Assembly: GCA_001829415.1 (NCBI GenBank)
Contig: MIBE01000032.1
Coordinates: 1-36,741 of the forward strand
Direction of reading: 5' to 3'
Source: Spirochaetes bacterium GWF1_51_8
Lineage (GTDB): Bacteria > Spirochaetota > Brevinematia > Brevinematales > GWF1-51-8
Length of the DNA stretch: 36,741 nt
Part shown: piece by piece, positions 24,158-31,642 of the stretch
Position numbering within the stretch: the stretch's first letter is position 1
Layout: each line of letters starts with the position of its first letter
The notes under the pieces: generated by a model
Databases searched by the model: none
Told to the model about the DNA's origin: nothing
What the model saw: the letters and a program-made list of their open reading frames with translations, nothing else
Made by a program: the position numbers and the translations under genes

Positions 24158-24182
24158 AGTTTATCAATCCATTTGAATAAAA

Positions 24183-24211
24183 TTGACTTGAATTTAAAAT
24201 ACAGGTAAAAT
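24183..24211 (+). promoter_or_regulatory. Promoter of the AT-rich membrane-protein gene
   Basis: TTGACT (24183-24188), 17 nt, TAAAAT (24206-24211). The first ATG (24217) is only five bases behind the -10 box, so the transcript would be leaderless or translation begins at the ATG at 24241; neither has a ribosome site. Confidence 0.5.
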
Positions 24212-24216
24212 ACTCT

Positions 24217-25122
24217 ATGTGGGACAATAACATACCTATAATGATTTATCCAGTTTTATCTAATAAACCAGATTGTTTAGAATATGTATCTTTAATTGCT
24301 ACAATTTTACTGACTGGAGCAACTGCATTTCTTACCTTCTTTTTAGTAAGGTATACAAAAAGACAGACTGAGGTAAATGAAAAACTAGAAAGAATTGAAA
24401 GAAAGCGGTTTGAAGAAGAGAATAAAGAGGAAGTAATTTTATACAATTTAGAACAAAAAGAAGTTATTGTTTTTTCTGAGAATAATAGTATTGAATTCTA
24501 TTATTCGTATATAATAAATTTGATAAATAATAGTCAAAAAGTACTGCAAGGAATAAAAATCTTGGTAGAAACCAAAGGAATTCATAATTCTATGCATACT
24601 AAGAAGATATACATTCCTTTTATGTTAAAAAATGAAATTTACAGTTTTGAAAGTAGAGTTTATTCTATGATAACTCTAATTAATTATGATCAATATAAGT
24701 ATCTAACAAATGATACAAATGAAATAGAAGCACGCAGAAGGACAGATAGCATTACATTACCATTAAATGAAATCTATAAAGAAGACCCAAATATTGAATT
24801 GTTTAAAGAAGTAAAAACCGAACAAAACTATTATTCCCATATAAAGTACTTAGGAGAAATCGTTGAAAATAAAATAAATAGGTTTTTGCAAAACAATGAA
24901 AATCAAAAAAATAATTTCGGAAATCAGCATAGTCGCATTGAGGTCTTACACTATTTATTCATAGATGATCAGGAATATATAAATACTTTAAACAAAACTG
25001 AAACTCTAAAAGTTGAAATAATAAAGAATGGAGAACTGTCATCCGAAGATAAATTTATTAACCAAATAGAAATTGCTTTACAGCCGCATTTAGGACAAAT
25101 AGTCGATTCAGAAATAAAATGA
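24217..25122 (+). CDS. AT-rich gene for a one-TM protein of unknown function, probably acquired
   Basis: A 301-residue protein. One membrane helix at about 24-46 (SLIATILLTGATAFLTFFLV) is followed by a charged coiled coil (about 50-75, EVNEKLERIERKRFEEENK) and a long cytoplasmic part without recognised domain. G+C is by eye near one quarter, against about one half around it, with AAA, ATA and TTA codons dominating, so transfer from another genome is likely. It sits between two identical terminator copies; the second begins at the last base of its stop codon. No recombinase, transposase or partner gene accompanies it. Such one-TM coiled-coil proteins occur among anti-phage and stress genes, but nothing here proves that role. 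Confidence 0.75.
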   Translation: MWDNNIPIMIYPVLSNKPDCLEYVSLIATILLTGATAFLTFFLVRYTKRQTEVNEKLERIERKRFEEENKEEVILYNLEQKEVIVFSENNSIEFYYSYIINLINNSQKVLQGIKILVETKGIHNSMHTKKIYIPFMLKNEIYSFESRVYSMITLINYDQYKYLTNDTNEIEARRRTDSITLPLNEIYKEDPNIELFKEVKTEQNYYSHIKYLGEIVENKINRFLQNNENQKNNFGNQHSRIEVLHYLFIDDQEYINTLNKTETLKVEIIKNGELSSEDKFINQIEIALQPHLGQIVDSEIK

Positions 25123-25150
25123 AATCCCCCGGCGCAAACCGGGGGATTTC
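25122..25150. terminator. Perfect bidirectional terminator hairpin, copy 2
   Basis: Identical over 29 nt to 24129-24157. It ends the AT-rich gene on the plus strand and, read on the minus strand, lies 17 nt behind the stop of cbiM. Flanking bases after both copies (ATCA within 12 nt) also look alike. Confidence 0.9.
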
Positions 25151-25166
25151 TATTGATCAGGTAATT

Positions 25167-26084
25167 CTATGCTTTGACTGCGGCGGGCTTGGGATTGAAG
25201 ATCAAGCCGGTCAGGATCGAGACAGCGAACACGGCCGCGATGCCGATCAATCCGGCGGCCGATGCCGAAAGAACCGGATCGCTCAGGAACGGTGCGGCGT
25301 AATCCGCTATCGGGGCGACAAATAACGGCGCGGCGTCATGCAGGGCGTTGAACTTCGCGGCGGCCCACTCGAGACCGTCGGGCAGCGCGCTCGCGAACGG
25401 GCTCAAGACAAGCGCGATCACTCCCGCCGATGCGAGAGGTAACGCGAACGAGAGCTTCGCGGAGCGGCGGACCGTCCTGTTCTCGAACATCGCGGCAAAC
25501 GCTCCGGTCAGGATACCCTCGCCGATGCCGATCAGAAGGTGGACGGAGAGCATCGCGGGTAATGCGGCGGATAACGCAATCGCGCCGGAAACACCGAGCT
25601 CGACCGCGCAGGCAATCGAAGCGAGTACAGTCGAAAGCCATGACGCGAACACGACGAGTCCCAATTTAAGCGGAATGTTCCCGGATATCTTTTCGTTTTT
25701 CAGGATGAAGCCGAGGATAATCCCCGGGATCGAGGCGACAAGCGCCATATTGAGAATGTTCGTGCCGAGCACCATCAGGCCGCCGTCAGCGAACAAAAGG
25801 GTCTGCACCGCGAGGACGATCGCCATCGAGATGACCCCGAACGGCGCGCCGAGCGCGAGCACCGCGAGGGTGACGCCGATCATGTGCCCGGAAGTGCCGT
25901 CGAGCACCGGGAAGTTCAGCATCTGCGCGGCGAAGATCAACGAGGTGACCGCTGCGAATTTCAGCGCGGCGGGTTTATCTTTGGACTTGACCGCGAAAAA
26001 GGCGGCGGCGGCTATCCCTGCAATCGCCAATCCGGCGGTCACGGGGCATATCGGACCATTAACCATATGTTCAGGAATATGCAT
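25167..26084 (-). CDS. CbiM/NikM energy-coupling factor transporter subunit with fused PDGLE domain
   Basis: A 305-residue membrane protein that binds Co2+ or Ni2+ for uptake. The mature start MHIPEHM supplies the metal-binding N terminus with His2, and GTSGH gives His67, both essential in the family. About seven helices make up CbiM (1-200); a PDGLEWAAAKF motif at 235-245 marks the C-terminal PDGLE (NikN/CbiN-like) domain, followed by a last helix. The usual CbiQ and CbiO partners are absent here, as the gene is flanked by a terminator and by divergent thrS. GGAG stands close before the ATG. No cobalamin riboswitch fits in the 158-nt upstream gap. Confidence 0.9.
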   Translation of the reverse strand: MHIPEHMVNGPICPVTAGLAIAGIAAAAFFAVKSKDKPAALKFAAVTSLIFAAQMLNFPVLDGTSGHMIGVTLAVLALGAPFGVISMAIVLAVQTLLFADGGLMVLGTNILNMALVASIPGIILGFILKNEKISGNIPLKLGLVVFASWLSTVLASIACAVELGVSGAIALSAALPAMLSVHLLIGIGEGILTGAFAAMFENRTVRRSAKLSFALPLASAGVIALVLSPFASALPDGLEWAAAKFNALHDAAPLFVAPIADYAAPFLSDPVLSASAAGLIGIAAVFAVSILTGLIFNPKPAAVKA

Positions 26085-26112
26085 ATCGCTCTCCTACATT
26101 TTCTCTTCGTAT

Positions 26113-26140
26113 ATCTTAATTCAGAGCGGAATTTTGTCAA
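26113..26140 (-). promoter_or_regulatory. Promoter of cbiM
   Basis: Minus strand TTGACA (26140-26135), 16 nt, TAAGAT (26118-26113), with about 20 nt of leader. No NikR-type GTATGA/TCATAC palindrome was found. Confidence 0.5.
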
Positions 26141-26184
26141 TATTTAATAAATTATTTATCTCATTCTGGTGATTTCGCGGATAT

Positions 26185-26213
26185 TTGCGTAATTTCCGTT
26201 GACCTATTATAAT
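26185..26213 (+). promoter_or_regulatory. Promoter of thrS
   Basis: TTGCGT (26185-26190), 17 nt, TATAAT (26208-26213); start near 26220, leader about 23 nt with GAGG before the ATG. No T-box is present. Confidence 0.6.
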
Positions 26214-26242
26214 AATTACTTATTCTGTATGAGGACGTTACG

Positions 26243-28177
26243 ATGTTGACGATCAGTATCGGAAGCGGTAAAATCGAGGTTCAGAACGGCGCGGCTATTA
26301 TGAGCGTCGTGAAGACCATGAAGGAAGACCGCGCCAAGGCGAAGGAACTCGGTATCTCCGGCGATCTCGACGACGCGATCGCGGCGGAGTATAACGGCGT
26401 GATGCGCGACCTTTCCGCGTCTATCGAGGACGACGGGAATATCCGTCTGCTGACGCCCCGCACTATCGAAGGGCTCGATATCCTGCGGCACAGCGCATCG
26501 CATATCATGGCGCAGGCCGTGATCCGCCTTTACCCCGGTACGAAGCTCGGGATCGGCCCGACGATCAAAGACGGCTTCTATTACGATATGGAAATCGCGG
26601 GCACTCTCGCCGACGAAGACCTTTCGCGGATCGAAGAAGAGATGCAGAAGATCATCGACGAGAACCTGCCTGTCGCGCGCTCCGAGATAAGCTACGACGA
26701 CGCGGCCAAGATGTTCCGCGAGATGAAGCAGGACTATAAGCGCGAGTTGATCGAAGACCTCAAGACTGAAAAGATCACTATCTATAGACAAGGCGAGTTC
26801 GCCGACCTCTGCCGAGGCCCGCATCTCCCGTCCACCCGGCACCTGAAGGCGTTCAAGCTCCTTTCGATAGCCGGGGCGTACTGGCGCGGGAGCGAGAAGA
26901 ACAAGATGCTGACCCGCATCTACGGGACGGCGTTCGCGGACAAGAAGGAACTCAAGGCGCATCTCGACCTGATCGAAGAGCTCAAGAAGCGCGACCACCG
27001 GAAGCTTGGCAAGGAGCTGAAGCTTTTCAGCCTGCACGAAGAAGCGCCGGGGATGCCGTTCTGGCTCGCGCGCGGCGTGATTCTGAAGAACATCCTGATC
27101 GAGTTCGAACGCGAGAAGCACCGTGTGCGCGACTATATCGAAATACAGACCCCGCATGTACTTAAGGATATGCTCTGGATCCAGTCCGGGCATATGGAAA
27201 ACTATAAAGAGAACATGTTCTTCACCGGGACGGCCGAGGGCGAGCAGATGGCGGTCAAGCCGATGAACTGCCCCGGCGGATTTCTGGTATATAAGGAAGA
27301 GAAGCACTCGTACCGCGATCTTCCGCTCAAGGTGGCGGAATTCGGTCAGGTGCACCGTTACGAACGTTCCGGACAGCTTCACGGGTTGATCCGTGTGCGC
27401 GGGTTTGTCCAGGACGACGCGCATATTTTCATGACCCCGGAGATGATCGAAGACCAGATTCTCGGCGTAGTCCAACTGATCGACGAAATCTACTCGGCGT
27501 TCGGCTTCGAGTACAAGCTTGAGCTTTCCACCCGCCCCGAGAACTCGATCGGAACGGACGAAATGTGGGAACTCGCGACCGAGGCGTTAAAGAGATCGCT
27601 TCTGCGGTTCGGTAAGGAGTTCAAGATCAACGAGGGCGACGGCGCGTTCTACGGCCCGAAGATAGATTTCCACTTGCAGGACGCGTTGGGCAGGACACAC
27701 CAGTGTGGGACGATCCAGCTCGACATGAACATGCCCGAGAGGTTCGACCTGAGCTATACCGGCGCAGACGGGCAGGATCACCGGGTCATCATGATCCATC
27801 GCGCGATCTACGGCAGCCTCGAACGGTTTATCGGGATACTGATCGAACATTACGCCGGGAAGTTCCCGGTTTGGCTCTCGCCGGTACAGGCGGCTATTCT
27901 GACCGTGTCGGATAAATTTATCGATTACGCGAAGAAAGCGCTCGGCGAGATGAGGGCGGCGGGTGTCCGCGCGGAGGCCGATCTCTCCTCGGAGAAGCTC
28001 GGGTACAAGATTCGCCAGGCGACCCATGAAAAAATGCCCTATATGCTGATAGTCGGGGAGAAAGAAGCCGAAAATAACACAGTCTCGATACGCCATCGCG
28101 ACCAGGGCGACCTCGGAACGATGAGTATCGGCGAGTTTATTAAAAAGATACTTGATGAAAATGGAAAAAGACTATAA
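26243..28177 (+). CDS. thrS: Threonyl-tRNA synthetase
   Basis: A 644-residue class II synthetase of normal length. N-terminal TGS domain (1-72); editing domain with HSASH at 83-87 and the C190/H194 pair (CRGPH) that removes serine from tRNA-Thr; catalytic domain with the zinc ligands C343 (MNCPGG), H394 (DDAHIF) and a third His in MIHRAIYGSLERF; anticodon-binding domain from about 545. GAGG is eight bases before the ATG. It starts the familiar order thrS-infC-rpmI-rplT, with a 229-nt gap before infC. Confidence 0.97.
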   Translation: MLTISIGSGKIEVQNGAAIMSVVKTMKEDRAKAKELGISGDLDDAIAAEYNGVMRDLSASIEDDGNIRLLTPRTIEGLDILRHSASHIMAQAVIRLYPGTKLGIGPTIKDGFYYDMEIAGTLADEDLSRIEEEMQKIIDENLPVARSEISYDDAAKMFREMKQDYKRELIEDLKTEKITIYRQGEFADLCRGPHLPSTRHLKAFKLLSIAGAYWRGSEKNKMLTRIYGTAFADKKELKAHLDLIEELKKRDHRKLGKELKLFSLHEEAPGMPFWLARGVILKNILIEFEREKHRVRDYIEIQTPHVLKDMLWIQSGHMENYKENMFFTGTAEGEQMAVKPMNCPGGFLVYKEEKHSYRDLPLKVAEFGQVHRYERSGQLHGLIRVRGFVQDDAHIFMTPEMIEDQILGVVQLIDEIYSAFGFEYKLELSTRPENSIGTDEMWELATEALKRSLLRFGKEFKINEGDGAFYGPKIDFHLQDALGRTHQCGTIQLDMNMPERFDLSYTGADGQDHRVIMIHRAIYGSLERFIGILIEHYAGKFPVWLSPVQAAILTVSDKFIDYAKKALGEMRAAGVRAEADLSSEKLGYKIRQATHEKMPYMLIVGEKEAENNTVSIRHRDQGDLGTMSIGEFIKKILDENGKRL

Positions 28178-28324
28178 AATAAGGACGGTTATTTAAACGC
28201 CGTTATTTCCCGAGACGGAGTGACCGTTAAAGGACGCGGAATTTCGAAACGGACGGCGGGTTTTCAGTGAAATCGAATAGATTGGATATGTAGGTTTTTG
28301 AAGACAGCGTGTTGTTTCCGGGTA

Positions 28325-28406
28325 ATCGAATTGATTTCGATAATAAATCGCCTGACGGCCGCTTCACCGGCGGCTGAGGTTCAGTGATTTGAACAAGGAG
28401 GCTCTC
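28325..28406 (+). promoter_or_regulatory. infC leader with hairpins
   Basis: Two hairpins precede infC: ATCGAA-TTGAT-TTCGAT (28325-28341) and GCCGC-loop-GCGGC (28358-28374, extended by CCT/AGG). They lie in the place where L20- or IF3-dependent control acts in other bacteria. The strong site AAGGAGG (28395-28401) then stands five bases before the AUC start. The earlier part of the gap (28178-28324) holds nothing I can name. Confidence 0.4.
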
Positions 28407-28958
28407 ATCGCAGAAAAAGAAGGGTTGCAGCCCAAACCCCCGCAGAAGGATAAGCAGAGGATCAACGACGATATCAGGGCGAAAGAGGTCAGGTTGATCG
28501 GGAGCGACGGTTCCCAGAAAGGGGTGGTCGCGATTGCCGAGGCGTTGCAGATGGCGAAGGACGAAGAGCTCGATCTGGTCGAGATTTCGCCTGAGGCCGA
28601 GCCGCCGGTCTGTAAGATAGTCGATTTCGGGAAATTCGTTTACCAGCGCGAAAAGAAAGCCAAGGAAGCGAAGAAGAAACAGAAGATCATCGAGATCAAG
28701 GAAATGAAATTCAGCCCGAAGATCGACAAGCACGACTACGATTACCGGATTCAGCATATTCTCGACTTTCTCTCCAAGGGAGACAAGGTTAAGGTCACAA
28801 TCCGGTTCCGTGGGCGTGAAATGAGCCATACCGAGTTCGGGTTCGAGCTGATGGACAAAATCCTCGCGGATGTCATGGAGTTCTCGACGGTCGAAAAGAC
28901 CCCGAAGTTGGAAGGAAGAAGTTTGACGGCGTTTTTGACGCCTAACAAGAAGAAATAA
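28407..28958 (+). CDS. infC: Translation initiation factor IF-3 with AUC start codon
   Basis: A 183-residue IF-3, which binds the 30S subunit and rejects non-canonical start codons. The N-terminal domain (RINDDIRAKEVRLIGSDG), the linker of Lys/Glu and the C-terminal domain (KVTIRFRGREMSHTEFG, then EKTPKLEGRSLTAFL) are complete. No ATG or GTG suits the start: a TTG at 28389 is in frame but lies before the ribosome site AAGGAGG, whereas an in-frame ATC at 28407 follows it at five bases. The rare start codon fits the known self-control of infC by IF-3 (AUU in E. coli). rpmI follows after 18 nt. Confidence 0.93.
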   Translation: MAEKEGLQPKPPQKDKQRINDDIRAKEVRLIGSDGSQKGVVAIAEALQMAKDEELDLVEISPEAEPPVCKIVDFGKFVYQREKKAKEAKKKQKIIEIKEMKFSPKIDKHDYDYRIQHILDFLSKGDKVKVTIRFRGREMSHTEFGFELMDKILADVMEFSTVEKTPKLEGRSLTAFLTPNKKK

Positions 28959-28976
28959 ATAGTTCGGAGGATAGAA

Positions 28977-29174
28977 ATGCCCAAGATCAAGACATGCCGT
29001 TCCGCGGCGAAGCGTTTCACTGTCAGCGGAAGCGGAAAGCTGTTGCGCAGAATGGCGGGCAAAAGCCATCTTTTATCCCATAAATCCAAGAGAAGAAAAC
29101 GGGTTTTAGGGAAAAGTGCGGAAGTTTTTAAGGGAGATCAGGCTCGTCTGAGACGTCTGGTCCCGTATCTATAA
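28977..29174 (+). CDS. rpmI: 50S ribosomal protein L35
   Basis: A 65-residue basic protein of normal L35 length with the signature RSAAKRFTVSGSGKLLRR and KSHLLSHKSKRRKR. GGAGG stands seven bases before the ATG. Lies between infC and rplT as in most bacteria. Confidence 0.97.
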   Translation: MPKIKTCRSAAKRFTVSGSGKLLRRMAGKSHLLSHKSKRRKRVLGKSAEVFKGDQARLRRLVPYL

Positions 29175-29192
29175 ACATAACGGAGGATACCG

Positions 29193-29546
29193 ATGAGAGC
29201 AAGATATACGGTCGGCGCCCGCGAACGTCACAAAAAAGTCCTGAAACGCGCTAAGGGTTTTCAGGCTTCGCGCCATTACAGGTTTAAGGTCGCTAAGGAA
29301 GCGGTCACCCATGCTATGCACAACGAGTATGTCGCACGCAGACTCCGCAAGAGAGATATGCGCGCGCTTTGGATTACCCGCCTCAACGCGGCTGTCCGCA
29401 TGGAAGGAATGTCCTATTCCCGTTTTATCGACGGGCTGAATAAGGCGAAAGTCGTCATCAACAGAAAGGTTCTCGCCTATCTCGCGGTCACCGATTTCGA
29501 CGCTTTTAAGAAATATGTGGAAATAGCGAAGGCGGCAGTCAAGTAA
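29193..29546 (+). CDS. rplT: 50S ribosomal protein L20
   Basis: A 117-residue L20, normal length, with the N-terminal basic helix (ARERHKKVLKRAKGF) and the globular C-terminal domain (RDMRALWITRLNAAVR, SYSRFIDGLNKA). L20 binds 23S rRNA early in assembly and represses its own operon in several bacteria. GGAGG lies before the ATG. Its TAA overlaps the ATG of the next gene by one base (TAATG). Confidence 0.97.
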   Translation: MRARYTVGARERHKKVLKRAKGFQASRHYRFKVAKEAVTHAMHNEYVARRLRKRDMRALWITRLNAAVRMEGMSYSRFIDGLNKAKVVINRKVLAYLAVTDFDAFKKYVEIAKAAVK

Positions 29547-30403
29547 TGAAGGGAGTTCGCGATTTTGCGATCGTCCTCTTCTCTTCTCTTGTCATCATAC
29601 TTTCGGAAGCTCGCCCTTTATGGGGTAAGCTTCCGAATTTGCTTTTAATGGATAATTACTTCTGCAAGGAAAACGAGACCCAACTATCATTGGAGTACCG
29701 GAATATCGCGCTCGAAAAGACGTCAATGCACGCGATGATCTTCTCGATCGAGTACGGTGTCAACCATAACTTTCTCCTCGGGTTCGACATTCCGTATTTA
29801 GTGATGGGCGGCGGTAACGATTACGGGGTGCTCGGTGATATTTCCGCGTACCTGAAATTCTCCATCGCGAAGGCCGAGATGCTCGAGTGGATGCTTTCGG
29901 GCGAACTATTCTTCCGTTTCGCCACCGGGATTTCCTCGCAGGAAGGAGTCCGTTGGGTGGACGGGGTCATCCAGAACTATTCGCCGTTCGCGACACGCAC
30001 TACGCTCTTCGCACCGGTAGTCGTCATGTCGTTCCTGTTCGGGGACTTCATGCTGAACACCTCGGTTGGATACAAGAGCGAAAGCGATATCGACGAAGGG
30101 ATGCTCGACTTCGTACTGGATTACGACCGGATCGATTTCCAGGTTTCGGTCGATTACCAGGTGAAATGGACGCTGGACCTCGAAAAGGACCTGATTTTTT
30201 ATTTCCGTCCGGCGATCTACCTCGACTACAAGCAGAATCTGACATCGAGCGTCCTGATCCCGGACAGTTTCCATACCACGCTCGAACTGAATTTCCGTCT
30301 GAAAAATATCGCCCGGCTGAGCCTGATGTTCTCGGTGCCGGTGTATTCGAAGACTTGGCTGAACAGATACCAATTTTCGGTACAAATCGGGAAATCTTTT
30401 TAG
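29546..30403 (+). CDS. Outer-membrane beta-barrel-like protein of unknown function
   Basis: A 285-residue protein with an N-terminal signal peptide (about 1-22), no lipobox, and a run of amphipathic strands of alternating hydrophobic and polar residues with aromatic girdle positions (for example FDIPYLVMGGG, AEMLEWMLSGELFFRFATG, DLIFYFRPAIYLDY). It ends GKSF, a terminal Phe as typical of BAM substrates. About 12-14 strands are possible. No family recognised. It shares TAATG with rplT, so its translation should depend on ribosomes finishing L20, an odd partner for a surface protein. Confidence 0.72.
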   Translation: MKGVRDFAIVLFSSLVIILSEARPLWGKLPNLLLMDNYFCKENETQLSLEYRNIALEKTSMHAMIFSIEYGVNHNFLLGFDIPYLVMGGGNDYGVLGDISAYLKFSIAKAEMLEWMLSGELFFRFATGISSQEGVRWVDGVIQNYSPFATRTTLFAPVVVMSFLFGDFMLNTSVGYKSESDIDEGMLDFVLDYDRIDFQVSVDYQVKWTLDLEKDLIFYFRPAIYLDYKQNLTSSVLIPDSFHTTLELNFRLKNIARLSLMFSVPVYSKTWLNRYQFSVQIGKSF

Positions 30404-31075
30404 ATATTGAAGTTACAGACCGATACACACATAGGGGCACTTCTAAAAAATTTGAAGACTTTAGAAAATCCGTGAATAAACTTTTACTTTCTTTCTGTGC
30501 GGGCACCGCGCCTTCCATCTCCGAAGGAAGGTGGACAGGGAAAGAAAGTAACAAAGAACCCCGCATTGGAACGCGGGGCAAGCTAACCGCCGTGCTGATA
30601 AAGTTCAGGAGAAGAGCCGGAAAATCCGGAAAAGGCATAACTCCTCCCTTCGGTCGTCCGACCCGCCATCCATGGCTCCTGTCGGACCTTCTCCCTTCCG
30701 TGGGAGTCGTCGGACAAATGCCTTTTCTTCTGATTTTCCGGGAATTTGAATCGCTTTAAAGTGCGCGGACAGAACAGCCAAAATCAGTCATGTTGTTATG
30801 TTTTCGGCTGCTTGCCCCGCCGCTATGCCGTGACTTTTACTAAGCGGAACGGTCAGAAACGCCGATGTCCGAAGCGTGACTCTTCATCGCTTCTTCTAGT
30901 GGCCGACCGCGAGTTTCGGCGTTTCCCGTTTCGCGCCCCTCTTCTCTGGAACGGCATCGGGCGGGAAACCTCTTTCTTTGGTTCTTTCTTTCTGGGTTTG
31001 AAGAAAGAAAGAACAGTGTCTTTTTGGTTTTTTGAGGAGTTTTTAGAACTTCCCTAAATATACTTTGAGGACTTC
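30404..31075. repeat. Gene-free stretch rich in inverted repeats
   Basis: About 670 nt without a credible gene. Visible structure: CCCCGC-loop-GCGGGG near 30560; long arms 30617-30638 and 30718-30741 that are reverse complements except for two extra bases; inside them GTCCGAC/GTCGGAC arms near 30655-30687; and outer imperfect arms, CACTTCTAAAAAA near 30440 against TTTTTAGAACTTCC near 31045, both followed inward by CTTTCTTTCT-type tracts. The nested symmetry suggests a non-autonomous mobile element remnant or a large folded RNA. No transposase is present. Confidence 0.55.
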
Positions 31076-31642
31076 ATGGAGATCAGAGAGCTATCGGATC
31101 AAGATTTCGCTGTCAGGCTCAAAGAAACCGCGCTGAAAGATGGGGTATATTCCAACGAGTTCTCCCGTTACGCTAATGAACTTTTCAACAGGTATCATCA
31201 GCAGGGGTACAACATCGCCCGTTACTACGGGCTGAAGCACGACGACGCGATGGATTCCGTCCAGAGCGCGTTCATCAAGACATTCCATTCCATCAAGAGA
31301 TACGACCCGGGCCGTCCGTTGAAGCCGTGGTTTTTTAAGATCGTGCTGAACTGCGTGCGAGACAAGTTCAAGGAACTGCGCCGGACCCGTCACGAGAAGA
31401 TCGATAAAGCCGAGAACTTTACAAAAGAAATATTTGAAGAATTTCACATTCGGGAGTCTATTAACGGTATTATAAGTATACTGCCGGAAAAATTAAAATC
31501 CGTGGTTCTGCTGCGGGTTTACGGCGACATGGATTTTGATTCCATCTCGCTGATAGTCGGGGTGAGCGTCCGGCAGCTCCATAACCGTTTGAAAGAAGCC
31601 TACGGTATGATTGAAAAAAAGCTCAACGAGGGAGATGGATAA
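31076..31642 (+). CDS. ECF-type RNA polymerase sigma factor
   Basis: A 188-residue sigma-70 family protein with regions 2 and 4 only. Region 2: DDAMDSVQSAFIKTFHSIKRYDP with RPLKPWFFKIVLNCVRDKFKE, the -10 recognition and core-binding part. Region 4: ILPEKLKSVVLLRVYGDMDFDSISLIVGV followed by the recognition helix SVRQLHNRLKEAY. GAGG lies before the ATG. Its TAA shares a base with the ATG of the FecR-PQQ gene (TAATG), the arrangement expected of a sigma factor and its membrane regulator. The stretch of 670 nt upstream gives no clear standard promoter, so self-control by a non-consensus promoter is possible. Confidence 0.88.
   Translation: MEIRELSDQDFAVRLKETALKDGVYSNEFSRYANELFNRYHQQGYNIARYYGLKHDDAMDSVQSAFIKTFHSIKRYDPGRPLKPWFFKIVLNCVRDKFKELRRTRHEKIDKAENFTKEIFEEFHIRESINGIISILPEKLKSVVLLRVYGDMDFDSISLIVGVSVRQLHNRLKEAYGMIEKKLNEGDG

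Noticed and set aside
24129-25150. Insertion sequence or integron cassette
   Set aside because: No transposase or integrase gene, and the flanking hairpins are direct rather than terminal inverted copies; kept only as a possible trans-mobilised insert.
26085-26242. Cobalamin or NiCo riboswitch before cbiM
   Set aside because: The gap is only 158 nt, shared with thrS, AT-rich, and shows neither the B12-box nor paired arms of a NiCo element.
29887-30759. Long open frame overlapping the barrel gene in another frame
   Set aside because: Its product is Arg/Gly/Pro-rich low-quality sequence, and the barrel frame has signal peptide, strand pattern and terminal Phe.
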